DNA of 64,000 bases. It comes from Diphasiastrum complanatum (Eukaryota; Streptophyta; Lycopodiopsida; Lycopodiales; Lycopodiaceae). The stretch covers positions 31,873,683 to 31,937,682 of the forward strand of contig CM055101.1 of the NCBI GenBank assembly GCA_029204225.1. Direction: 5' to 3'. This document shows, piece after piece, positions 49,399 to 60,169 of the stretch. Made by a program: the position numbers and the translations under genes. Position 1 is the stretch's first letter, and every line of letters begins with the position of its first letter. The notes below the pieces were generated by a model, which was not told the DNA's origin, ran no database searches, and saw only the letters and a program-made list of their open reading frames with translations.

Positions 49399-51359
49399 AT
49401 GGACATAACAGAACTTCTTTACCTTGGTCATAAGATTACCTCCTTTGGAATCAAGATTGACGAAGAAAAGGTGAATATGGTAGTGGAATGGCCAATCCCT
49501 AAGATAGTGCATGAACTTAAGTCGTTCTTAGATTTCACTGTGTTTTCTCGTAGATTTGCAGAGGAGTACCTGAAGATTGTTGCGCCTCTCAACAATATGT
49601 TGAAAGGAGTGAAAAGCCGCAAAGGTAGGCCAAGTCCTCCCATCAGAAAAAAAAAAAAAAATTAGAGTAGGGTTTTCACAAACTCAAGCTTCTATTTGCC
49701 TCAGCTCCAATTTTGAGAATAGCAGATCCAGATTTGTCATTCGTCATTAACACTGACTCGAGTGATATGACTAATGGAGCTGTTCTCTTACAGGAGGGCC
49801 AGCCCATTGCCTTTGAAAGTAAGAAATTAACTGATGCACAAGTCAGGTACACCACTCAAGAAAAAGAGCTTTTTGCGGTGATCCATGCTTTGAAGTCATG
49901 GACGCATTACCTGTACGGTAATAAATTCGTGGTTAATACATATCATCAACCTTTAAATTATTTCTGTAATCAAAATGATTTGCGAGGTCGTAAGGCCAGA
50001 TGGGCAGAACTCATGCAAGAATTTGACTTTGAAGTGCGGTATATCAAGGGCTCATCTAATCAGGTGGCTGATGCACTTAGTCGAATTGGTGAAGTGAACA
50101 AACTTTCTTTCACTGAAATCAGTATAGTCTTTTATCTCTCCTTGAGAGGTCTTTATGAAAAAAACCCACATTTTGGACCAATATGGAATAGGGTTCTAGC
50201 AGTTTCATCAAGCGAGACTGATGATTATGGTGATCAGTCTGGGGGGAAGGATATAAAGGGTACTGATGACTTCTCTATCCGTAATGGACTATTGTTCAAT
50301 AAAAGAGAAGGTTTGTGTGCCTGATGTGGATGTTGTTAAGAATAACATTCTTTATGAATGTCATGACTCACCATGCGCAGCAGGACATCCCTGCATACAT
50401 CGTACATTGGATTTGGTACAAAGGGATTTTTATTGGCCAAAACTCAAGCCCTTTGTAGAATCTTATGTGGTCAAGAGTGACCAATGCTAGTTAAATAAAG
50501 CTGAACGCCATAAGGCTGGCGGTTTGTGCATCCATTGGATATCCCTGATAAAAGGTGGGAGAGTATTTCCATGGATTTCGTGGTTGGATTACCGCGGACG
50601 AATAAACAACATGATTAAATTTGGGTTGTGGTCGACCGTCTTACCAAATTGGCTACGTTTATGAAGATAAATACCACCGTGAAGGCTTATGTATTTAGTT
50701 CAGATTTTTGTAGAGCATCTGTTTAGGCTTTACGAATTACCAAGTAATATTGTGAGTGTCCATGTTTGCTAAACTAGAGACGACACTGAGCTTGAGTTCT
50801 TTTGATCATCCTGAAACAGATGGACAGACGGAAAGAACAAATCAGACGATGGAACAAATGCTTCGGGCGTATGTTTCCAGACGATAATCTGATTGGGAGA
50901 AGTATCTTCCATTGATCGAATTAGCCTATAACAATAGTAAGCATTTGGCTACCGGTTATAGCCCGTTTATGCTTATGTATGGTTTTGAGCCTAGGTCTCC
51001 TATCGCGGTTGAGACTCGGACGATCAAGTTTTAGAAAGTAGCTGATTTCCTACACGATATGCAGGAAATGCTACGGATTGCACGTGAAAATGTCCAGAGT
51101 GCCTAGGATAGAGATAGACATTATGTTAATCTGAAAAGATACCGAGAGACTTCCAAGTGGGAGATTGGGTATATTTGAGAATCTCGAAGGATTCAAGTGT
51201 AATGCGTACCGACAAGCATTATAAGTTGTCCCCTATATATAGAGGACCGTTTAAGATCTTGAAAAAGATCGGATCCTTAGCTTACCAATTGGAACTCCCG
51301 GAAGGATCGCAAGTGCATCCCGTATTGATCTGGAGATCAGTTCAACATGTTGGATGAAT
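49399..51359 (+). pseudogene. gypsy RT end, RNase H, integrase, chromodomain
   Basis: Resumes the plus-strand gypsy with the RT/RNase H linker (IDEEKVNMVVEWPIPK, FAEEYLKIVAPLNNMLKG). RNase H follows (49713-50110; TDSSDMTNGAVLLQEGQPIA, YTTQEKELFAVIHALKSW, YIKGSSNQVADALSR). Then come the integrase zinc region (50340-50490, AGHPCIHRTLDLVQRDFYWP), a badly damaged core, the rescue-like stretch [20 protein letters not shown] (about 50803) and the C-terminal domain (YKLSPIYRGPFKILKKIG, 51215). A chromodomain motif (LVQWRGCTDDDNSWE) lies just beyond, near 51440-51490, in another frame. Chromoviruses use it to target chromatin. Confidence 0.85.
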
Positions 51360-51607
51360 CATTGGGTGTATATCATCTTGAACCCGAAAAGATCTTGGAT
51401 ACAAGAACTAAACGATTGCAAAATCGTATAGTTACCGAGCATCTGGTTCAATGGAGGGGATGTACAGACGATGACAATTCCTGGGAATAAGAAGGAAGCT
51501 TAAGGAGGAACTTTCCCAGTTTTAAGTTCTGAGGACAGAACTTGAATAAGGGGGGAAGAATGCCACGCCCATGACTGGTCTTGAGTAGCATGTCCACGCT
51601 AGGGACT

Positions 51608-52343
51608 GGGGTGAATGCCTTCTCGGTATCCAAATTGTAGAGCTTGTATGCCTTGTGGTCTGGAGAATAGTCAATGAAAATCATTTTCCTGCTCTTATCA
51701 TCTAGCTTTGTTGCTGATCTGAGTGAGTGGTTGTAGCACTATGTGCTTGTTGTTGGAATTGCTTCTTATTTTCGTTGTTGTATTTCAAAGTTCGGTAGTC
51801 CTTGATTTCGTGGCCAGTCCTCTTACAGTATGCAGCAAAATTACTCTTGATAGAGTGAGATGCTCCTGGGTAAACATTGCCAATCCCCAATTTTCGTAGG
51901 CTTCAGGTAGACTCAATAATAGAGTCATTAGTTTGGGATATTTGGTTGTCTAGCTGTCTTAGGGTTGCTGATAAGTTGGCGACGTCGGTCTGCCACTGTA
52001 GAAAAAATGCGAAAAAGCCAAAAAATCGAAGGTGCACTTAGACTGAAGGTATGCAACTCCTGGAGGTGCCCTTAGACTAAAGGTATGAGTGTCCTTGATA
52101 TTGAGAGTGATCATGGAAAATGCTTTGCCATCTCTCAGTCTCCACTTGGTGATGATGGCTGTATCACCTTCTGGTTTGAGATCTGTGCCATCAACGATGT
52201 CCCATAGTTCTTTGGCTAGAAGTATAACTTTCATCTCGAATTTCCAGAGATGGTAGTTATCCCCATCGAGTTTGTCAATGAGAGAGATGTCTTGATTGAA
52301 ACAAGACTGATAATCCGTAGTAGAAATGCAGATTACTGAAATG
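51608..52343 (-). pseudogene. copia B: integrase tail joined to gag
   Basis: Minus strand. Reading from the right: copia Gag (52234-51960, MKVILLAKELWDIVDGTDLK, WRLRDGKAFSMITLNIKDTH), then LRQLDNQISQTND, a decayed zinc knuckle (YCKRTGHEIKDY) and, without any protease or integrase core, the integrase tail (51684-51608, FIDYSPDHKAYKLYNLDTEK). The last part repeats copia A (44700-44800) almost exactly, so A and B are separate copies of one family. An internal deletion joined gag to integrase. Confidence 0.75.
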
Positions 52344-54550
52344 TCTGCTCCGATACCATGTCATAAAATCATGGGCGTGAGCGGCAGCGGAGGCTCGAGG
52401 CTTAGAGCGTAGGTGTGTAGGAACAGAAACACAACAGATAGCAGCAAAAATATTCAAGTAGAAGAATTCATACAGATTGTGCAAATGAACGACGTAGTAG
52501 TGAGACAAAAATTGCACTCTGATAAATATCAACAGTGAGTACAATGGCTTGAAGTAATAACTTTAGCTTGTTGAGCGTGATAATGCTGGCTACACATAAC
52601 TATGATTGAAAGAGAATTTCACTTAACACTTACATAACTTGATTCAGCTAGTATATATATTTACAAGTGTCGAGAGACAAATATCTTACAAGCTTTTAAT
52701 GCTATTTACACCAGTCTTTGCAAAAGTACAAAGTTGGTAACCACTAACCGCCTTTGGGATATTTGGTTGTCTAGCTGTCTTAGGGTTGCTGATAAGTTGG
52801 CGACGTTGGTCTGCCGATGTAGAAAAAATGGAAAAAGCCAAAAAATCGAAGGTGCACTTAGACTGAAGGTATGCAACTCCTGGAGGTGCCCTTAGACTAA
52901 AGGTATGAGTGTCCTTGATATTGAGGGTGATCATGGCAAATGCTTTGTCATCTCTCAGTCTCCACTTGGTGATGATGGCTGTATCACCTTCTGGTTTGAG
53001 ATCTGTGCCATCAACGATGTCCCATAGTTCTTTGGCTAGAAGTATAACTTTCATCTTGAATTTCCAGAGATGGTAGTTATCCCCATCGAGTTTGTCAATG
53101 AGAGAGATGTCTTGATTGAAACAAGACTGATAATCCGTAGTAGAAATGCAGATTACTGAAATGTCTGCTCCGATACCATGTCATAAAATCATGGGCGTGA
53201 GCGGCAGTGGAGGCTCGAGGCTTAGAGCGTAGGTGTGTAGGAACAGAAACACAACAGATAGCAGCAACAATATTCAAGTAGAAGAATTCATACAGATTGT
53301 GCAAATGAACGACGTAGTAGTGAGACAAAAATTGCACTCTGATAAATATCAACAGTGAGTACAATGGCTTGAAGTAATAACTTTAGCTTGTTGAGCGTGA
53401 TAATGCTGGCTACACATAACTATGATTGAAAGAGAATCTCACTTAACACTTACATAACTTGATTCAGCTAGTATATATATTTACAAGTGTCGAGAGACAA
53501 ATATCTTACAAGCTTTTAATGCTATTTACACCAGTCTTTGCATATGTACAAAGTTGGTAACCGCTAACCGCCTTTGGGATATTTGGTTGTCTAGCTGTCT
53601 TAGGGTTGCTGATAAGTTGGCGACGTCGGTCTGCCAATGTAGAAAAAATGCGAAAAAGCCAAAAAATTGAAGGTGCACTTAGACTGAAGGTATGCAACTC
53701 CTGGAGGTGCCCTTAGACTAAAGGTATGAGTGTCCTTGATATTGAGGGTGATCATGGCAAATGCTTTGCCATCTCTCAGTCTCCACTTGGTGATGATGGC
53801 TGTATCACCTTCTGGTTTGAGATCTGTGCCATCAACGATGTCCCATAGTTCTTTGGCTAGAAGTATAACTTTCATCTCGAATTTCCAGAGATGGTAGTTA
53901 TCCCCATCGAGTTTGTCAATGAGAGAGATGTCTTGATTGAAACAAGACTGATAATCCGTAGTAGAAATGCAGATTACTGAAATGTCTGCTCCGATACCAT
54001 GTCATAAAAGCATGGGCGTGAGCGGCAGCGGAGGCTCGAGGCTTAGAGCGTAGGTGTGTAGGAACGAAAACACAATAGATAGCAGAAAAATATTCAAGTA
54101 GAAGAATTCATACAGATTGTGCAAATGAACGACGTAGTAGTGAGACAAAAATTGCACTCTGATAAATATCAACAGTGAGTACAATGGCTTGAAGTATTAA
54201 CTTTAGCTTGTTGAGCATGATAACGCTGGCTACAGATAGCTATGATTGAAAGAGAATTTTCACTTAACACTTACATAACTTGATTCAGCTAGTATATATA
54301 TTTACAAGTGTCGAGAGACAAATATCTTACAAGCTTTTAATGTTATTTACACCAGTCTTTGCATATGTACAAAGTTGGTAACCGCTAACCGCCTTTGGGA
54401 TATTTGGTTGTCTAGCTGTCTTAGGGTTGCTGATAAGTTGGCGACGTCGGTCTGCCAATGTAGAGAAAATGCGAAAAAGCCAAAAAATCGAAGGTGCACT
54501 TAGACTGAAGGTATGCAACTCCTGGAGGTGCCCTTAGACTAAAGGTATGT
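51932..54550 (-). repeat. tandem array of about 821-bp LTR-PBS-gag units
   Basis: The junction word TTTGGGATATTTGG occurs at 51932, 52753, 53573 and 54394, spacing 821, 820 and 821 bp. Each unit holds, on the minus strand, part of the copia LTR (starting TG at 52359, 53179, 54000), the primer site TGGTATCGGAGCAGA, the gag start through NIKDTH, two copies of a minisatellite word and a late gag piece. The first three are full units and the fourth is partial. Units differ at only a few positions, mostly single bases and short indels, so the amplification is recent. An assembly error cannot be excluded from the sequence alone. Confidence 0.9.
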
Positions 54551-54840
54551 GAATCCCGAAGGCGCCCTTAGATTTAAGACAACGAAGAAGACGAAAAAGC
54601 CGAAAAAGCCAAAAAGTGCCTTAGACTAAAGGCAGCGAAAAAGACGAAGGTGCTTTAGACTAAAGACAGCAAAAACCAGAAGGTGCCTTAGTTTTAAGAC
54701 AACAAAAAAGTCGAAAAAAGTTGAAAAGTGTTGTAGACTAAAGGCAGCGAAGAAGTCGAAGGTGCTTTAGACTAAAGGTGGCAAAAAATAGAAGGTGCCT
54801 TAGTTTTAAAATAGGGAAAAAGACGAAGGTGTCTTAAGAA
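54490..54840. repeat. minisatellite of GTGCYTTAGACTAAAGG type
   Basis: At least eight imperfect copies of a unit of about 35-50 bp containing GAAGGTGCCTTAGACTAAAGG-like cores and GCGAAAAAG linkers. The same words occur twice inside each 821-bp unit. Confidence 0.8.
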
Positions 54841-55047
54841 TGGTTTCTAAGGCATTATGGCCACTTGGCCAGTGTGTTGCATTTTTCGCTAAGGTGCAAA
54901 AAAGGCGAAGGTGCCTAAAAATGGCTAAGGCAAAAAAAATATTTAAAAAGGGAAAAAATGTGAATCCAAAAACATATAGTAGGCCTCCGTTTTTCAGGAT
55001 GCTCATTGCTTGAACGATTTGTTTAAGACTGCATAAGAAATCTAACA
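54841..55047 (-). repeat. copia B LTR end
   Basis: Ends CTAACA at 55047 and matches the end of the copia A LTR at 37225-37367. It marks the right boundary of the B element. Confidence 0.65.
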
Positions 55048-55424
55048 CATGGTCCATGCTTCCTTGATTTAGGGTAATTTCCCTAATTTATAGGAACCTG
55101 GATAAATATCTTCTACAAGTCCAAACTTGAGTTCTACTGAGATTTTCACACGTGTGAGCAGATCTCTACACATGGGATATCGCTCCTAATCTCATGGTAT
55201 AGCACACTCTACAAATAAAATGATGCCAAGTGGCATATAGCTAGAAAACTAGATTTTGGCCATTTTAGCCACTAGATCTCAAATCAAATGATATGTACAA
55301 CTCATATGATTGATCTAAATAAAATATGCATTTATTTTCAACGTGGCAACAAGCTCCACACATGTGTAATGACAATATGTACATAGATTTGGCCTAGATC
55401 AGGCAATATTTTGACAATTTCACA
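55048..55424 (-). repeat. copia C 3' LTR, start uncertain
   Basis: Ends TTTCACA at 55424, directly before a minus-strand polypurine tract (AGATTTTGAAGAGGAG). The start probably lies just after 55047. Confidence 0.55.
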
Positions 55425-57085
55425 CTCCTCTTCAAAATCTAACTTGGTAAATCTAACATGCATCTATCTACAACTCCAAGTGCTAATCTTAACTTTACAA
55501 ATGGATCTTTTGCCAATGGCTTGGTAAGTATATCAACAATACAATTTCAAGATGAAGCATGGATGACCTCCTTTGCTTGCACTAAAATGGTGTGAAATTT
55601 TGATGTGCTTGGTTCGAATATAGAAGATTAGATTGTTGGCAAGTTGTTGGGCTCCTTGATTGTCACAATAAATACATGGAATATCTTCAGCCTTGATCAC
55701 ATGAAGCTCCTCCAAAAGTCTTCTTAGCCATAGGATCCCCTTTGTTGTTGTTGTCATAGCTTTGTGTTCGGATTCTATTGATGAAAGAGAGATGGTATCT
55801 TGCTTTTTGGAAAGCCAAGATTTAACTCCTCCACTTAAGAATGTAGCAAAGGCATTTGTGGATCTTCTATCCATTTGTCACCTACAAAATCTGAGTCTGA
55901 GTATGCTCTCAAACAAATATTAGTCCCATGATAAACAATGCCAAAGTTTATTGTAGCTGAGATGTATCTTAACACTCTTTTGGCACTTTTCCAATGACAT
56001 ATTAGTGGAATTTTCATGTATTGACTCAATTTTCCAACACAAAGGCTAAGATATATTCTAGTGATGGTCAAGTAGATCAAAGAACCAGTAAGCTTTCTAT
56101 AGGTAGTGATGTCCTCGAAGGATGCTTTAACACTTTTTTTATAAGCTTTTACACTTAGTTCCATGGGATTTTCTACTCCTTTACAATCTTTCATGCCAAA
56201 CTTTTCTAAGATGGATGTAGCATACTTAGATTGACATATGAAAGTAAAATCATTACTTCTAGTGACTTCTATTCGAAGTATAACTCTTAAAATTCCTAGA
56301 TCTACCATCTTAAATTCACTAGACAAGGAAATTTTTACATCTCTAAAGCCATCAAGATCATTTCTTGTGAGAATTATATCATCAACATATAAACCAGAAT
56401 TATGGTCTTCCCATCATTACATTTGTAGTACAATGATGGTTCATAAGAACTTACAAAAAATCCAATGGAAATAAGGTAAGAGTGCAACCTAGAGTACCGT
56501 GCTTGAGTCCATAAAGACTCTTCTTAAAAAAGCCCACATTGTCTTCTTCTCCATCTTTGATGAACCCCTCGAGTTGGCACATGTAAATTTATTCTTCCAA
56601 GAAAGCATTTGTCACATCAAGTTCAAAGAGCTTTTTTTCATCATAATCTATGCCTTTGACTTGCAAAAAACCTTTTGCTACAAGTATAGCCTTATACTTA
56701 TGAATGGAATTATCTTGATTATACTTCAATCTATATATCCATTTACAAGTAAGAAGCTTCTTTCCATGAGGTAGATTGACAAGATCCCGAGTTTGATTTT
56801 CAAACTCGACTTGCAAATCATTCTTCCAACTTTAAGACTTAATTGCTTCTTCAAGACAAGTTGGTTCTTCAATCATAGTAGTCAAGAAAATCAAGAAAGA
56901 ATAAGAGGTGTATAGTTGAGAATCCTCCCTTTGCTTCCCTTTTTCAATGTAAGTGACCCTTGATGGCTCGGCCTTCATCCTTGTTGATCTTCTTGGCTCC
57001 TTTGGATCTTGAGCAATATCCTCTTGGTCTTCAACTCCTTGAAGCTCCTCCTCGGCCATTGCATGATCATTGACAATATGAGAGT
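55425..57085 (-). mobile_element. copia C: RNase H, RT, integrase end
   Basis: Minus strand. RNase H (55874-55500): GVKSWLSKKQDTISLSSIES, YCDNQGAQQLANN. RT C-terminal half (56326-55835): YATSILEKFGMKDCKGVENP, LIYLTITRIYLSLCVG, YSDSDFVGDKW. The RT front part with an aligned frame lies at 56816-56589 (HGKKLLTCKWIYRLKYNQD, VAKGFLQVKGIDY). The integrase C-terminal linker is at 57146-56832 (PKEPRRSTRMKAEPSRVTYI). The RT active site lies in the frameshifted stretch near 56370-56400 (minus strand). Cut at about 57085 by the LTR of copia D. Confidence 0.82.
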
Positions 57086-57293
57086 TGATTTCAAAGTTAG
57101 TTACTATAAGATCGAACGTGATTTCTATCACTATTGTTTTGTTCAAAATTGATAGGCATAGTCATGCTGAAGAAAGAGGAAGATAGTCTATTCTGCTGCA
57201 CACGATAAGTTTTCTTTCTTGTTGTTTGAATTCTTTTTATTCGACTTTATCCGAATCTTATTCGACCTATCTTTCACATACCTCTTTCCAACA
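57086..57293 (+). repeat. copia D 5' LTR (partial)
   Basis: 208 bp visible, followed immediately by the primer site. The left end meets copia C and no TG start is visible, so it is probably truncated. Confidence 0.7.
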
Positions 57294-59932
57294 TGGTATC
57301 AGAGCATTGATTCTTCAAGGCCTAATACTATATCAAAGCGAAAACTGTTATACTTGATATCTTTCATGATATCAAATTATTCTTTAGTTTGAATCAATTT
57401 GTTTCGGTATCAGAGAATCGATTTCCACAGCATTGTATCTTTCTCTTAACGACAATCGAATTATCGACAGTCTAAAATTCCAGATGGATTCTCAAAGTAA
57501 AGCCGGTCTTATCCCAGACAAGCTGAATGGATCCAATTATCATTTATGGAAATTTAAGATGAAGACCTTGCTAATCGCCAATGAGTTGTGGGATGTCGTT
57601 ACAGGTATCGAAGTGAAGCCTGAGGACGACACAATCGATTCAAAATGAAAATCAAAGGATGGTAAGGCTTTCACGCTTATTATCCTTAATATATCAGATA
57701 CTCAAATTGGCCACATAGCTGAAGCCAAAACTTCAAAAGAAATTTGGGACATCCTGAGCTCACTTATATGATGTGAGAGACGTAACTACTAAGTTACATC
57801 TTCGAAGGAAATTCTTCACACTCAAGATGTCAAACAATGATTCTCTTCAGAATCATATTAACCAGTTTAAGAATCTGTTGATGGCCACTGTCGGATCAGT
57901 CATAGATGATCAAGATGCAATTATGACATTGCTTTCAAGCCTGCCTTCTACATATGAGAACTGGGTGATGATCATCACAACACACTCAGATTTAACTCTT
58001 ACCAGAGTTATCACTATGTTGCTGCAAGAAGATAATCTAAGAAGTAAGACACTTCGTCTACCTCTTCGTCTCATGCTCTATATGTCAACAAGGGCTCAAA
58101 ATGACAAAAGCAAAAAAGCTCTAAGCAGTCTGCATCGAATCAAAAATAAACTCAAAGTCAAGAACAATCATCGAATCCAAATACATCTCCATCGAATTCA
58201 AGGAGTATTGCCTCAACAACGGCATTGAGCAACAATACATTACCTCCTATTCGCCTCAGTCAAATGGTCTTGCTGAGAGAAAGACCAGAATCTTAGTCAA
58301 ATCGACAGAGTGCATGTTATTACGTGCGACACTTCCGAAGTCCTTTTGGGCTGAAGCTATTTCAACAATAATCTATATTCATAATAGTTTTCCTACTAAA
58401 GATCTCTCAGACAAGACATCATTCGAAGTTTGGACAAGTACCAAACCTTCTTTATCGAATTTAAAAGTTTTGGATGTACTGTTTATGCATAGATTCCTCA
58501 TGATCTCAGGAAGAAGCTCGACTTCCAAAGTATCAAATGTATTTTCATCAGCTACACTATTTCAGATCGAGCCTACAAGTTATTGATCCCATCGAGTATA
58601 AGATGTTCACTAGCCGGGATGTCATCTTCATCGAAGATCAATTTATCGACCTCAAAGGAAAAGGCTTGTCTGACTCGTCCGACATATTGAACTTCGAGGT
58701 TCCTCATTCGACTATTCCCATTGAAGGTCCAAGCTCATCTATTTCTGATGAACAACATATTAAAGGTGAATCCGAAGAAAACGACATCGCAGTTCAGCAA
58801 CTACAATATGATGAAAATAATCAACTTCCTCCACTTTTTCCATTTCCCAGAAGATCATCAAGGGCTAGCAGACCACTTGTGAGGTATATCGACGAGTCTG
58901 CAGCCTATCTTGTTTAGGAGCCGATGACTATTGAAGAGGCACTCAGTTAGCCCTATTCTGATCTCTGAAAAGAAGCTACGGATAAAGAGTATTCATCTCT
59001 TATCAAGAACCAGACATGGACAATTGTCGAATTACCTGCTAGCAGAAATCGAAAGTTGATTTACATTACTCAGCAGAGGTACATCTACAATATGTTAGTC
59101 AGATATAATATGGTTAATTGCAAGTTAGCTCTCTCACCAATGGAACCAGGTCTCAAATTGTCAAAGGACCAGTGTCCCCAAACAATCAAAGAGAAGGAAC
59201 AGATGCAAGAGTATCCTTATCATTTGATAATAGGATCTCTTATGTACGCAATGATCTGTACCAGGCCAGACATAGCTTTTGCAGTCAGTTCCCTAAGTCA
59301 GTTTATGACTAACCCTGGTATAACACATTGGAAGGCTCTTATCAAAGTCATGAGATATCTTTGAGCTACTATGGACTTTTGCATTTATTATGGAGCAGTT
59401 CACAACGACAAACTCAATCTACTCAGTGGTTACACAGATGCAAGTTGGACAGGAGATGTAGACACTCAAAAATCTACTTTTGGTTTCACATTCTTTCTCA
59501 ACAATGGTCCTATTTACTGGAACAGTCGTAAGCAATTTTTGATAGTTTTATCTTCTATAGAATCAGAGTATATCGTAGCCTCACAAGCCACTAAGGAAGC
59601 AGTTTGGTTGAGAAACTTACTTTCAGATATCAGTCTGAATTAATATGCTCTGACATTATTATTTTGTGATAATCAAAGTGCTATTGCCTTATCAACCAAC
59701 CCTATATTTCATTCTAGGAGTAAGCGCATTGAACTCAAGTATCACTATGTCAAAAGCAAAGTTCTCAACAAAGAGGTCAGATTGCAGTACTGATGAACAC
59801 AAGATATCAATACTATCTTTTATTGCCTTTAGGTTCATCTCAGAATGTATGCATTTTTGTAGTTCTTCGCGACTAATTATTTGTCCGATAATTCAATGCA
59901 TTATTGTTTGGATACGTAATCATTGTAGTACT

Positions 59933-60133
59933 GATGATTTCAAAGTTAGTTACTATAAGATTGAACGTGATTTCTATCACCATTGTTTTGTTCAAAATTG
60001 ATAGGCGTAGTCATGCATGAAGAAAGAGTAAAATAGTCTATTCCGCTGCGCACGATAAGTTTTCTTTCTTGTTGTTCAAATTCTTTTTATTTGAATCTTA
60101 TTTGACCTATCTTTCACATACCTCTTTCCAACA
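59933..60133 (+). repeat. copia D 3' LTR (part shared with the 5' copy)
   Basis: About 93% like the 5' copy by eye. The LTR may extend left to about 59810, where the coding match ends. Confidence 0.65.
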
Positions 60134-60169
60134 AGAATCGCGCTAAATTATTATTCGTGTTCTTGTCGC

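Larger units (their letters stand above)
44976..51607 (+). mobile_element. gypsy chromovirus, 3' LTR truncated, interrupted
   Basis: The 5' LTR (44976-about 45467) starts TGTCATGCCCGTGACTGG. The primer site TGGTATCAGAGCC is at 45470. A long leader runs to the gag start at 46959. Gag, a protease fragment, RNase H, integrase and a chromodomain follow, then the purine tract AAGGGGGGAAGA (about 51547-51558) and 48 bp of 3' LTR (TGCCACGCCCATGACTGG) ending at 51607, where a copia sequence begins. Most of RT is missing, and an inverted gypsy fragment (47924-49335) lies in its place. Many stops and frameshifts. Same family as the fragment at 940-1895. Confidence 0.88.
57086..60133 (+). mobile_element. 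copia D, two partial LTRs, RT core deleted
   Basis: The LTR-like ends (57086-57293 and 59933-60133) share TTTCAAAGTTAGTTACTATA and end CTTTCCAACA. The primer site TGGTATCAGAGCATTG starts at 57294. Gag (57483-58230; GLIPDKLNGSNYHLWKFKM, LHLRRKFFTLKMSNNDSLQ) is broken by stops and one frameshift. Integrase is reduced to its end (58240-58590; LPKSFWAEAISTIIYIHNSF). The linker (58600-58915) is followed by an RT from which the catalytic middle is missing: KNQTWTIVELPASRN joins directly to LIYITQQRYIYNMLV. RNase H (59371-59790) is recognisable with one stop. Confidence 0.85.

Noticed and set aside
51932-54550. 821-bp repeats as an ordinary centromeric satellite
   Set aside because: Only about three units are present, and each has a recognisable LTR, primer site and gag, so it is a local retroelement amplification.
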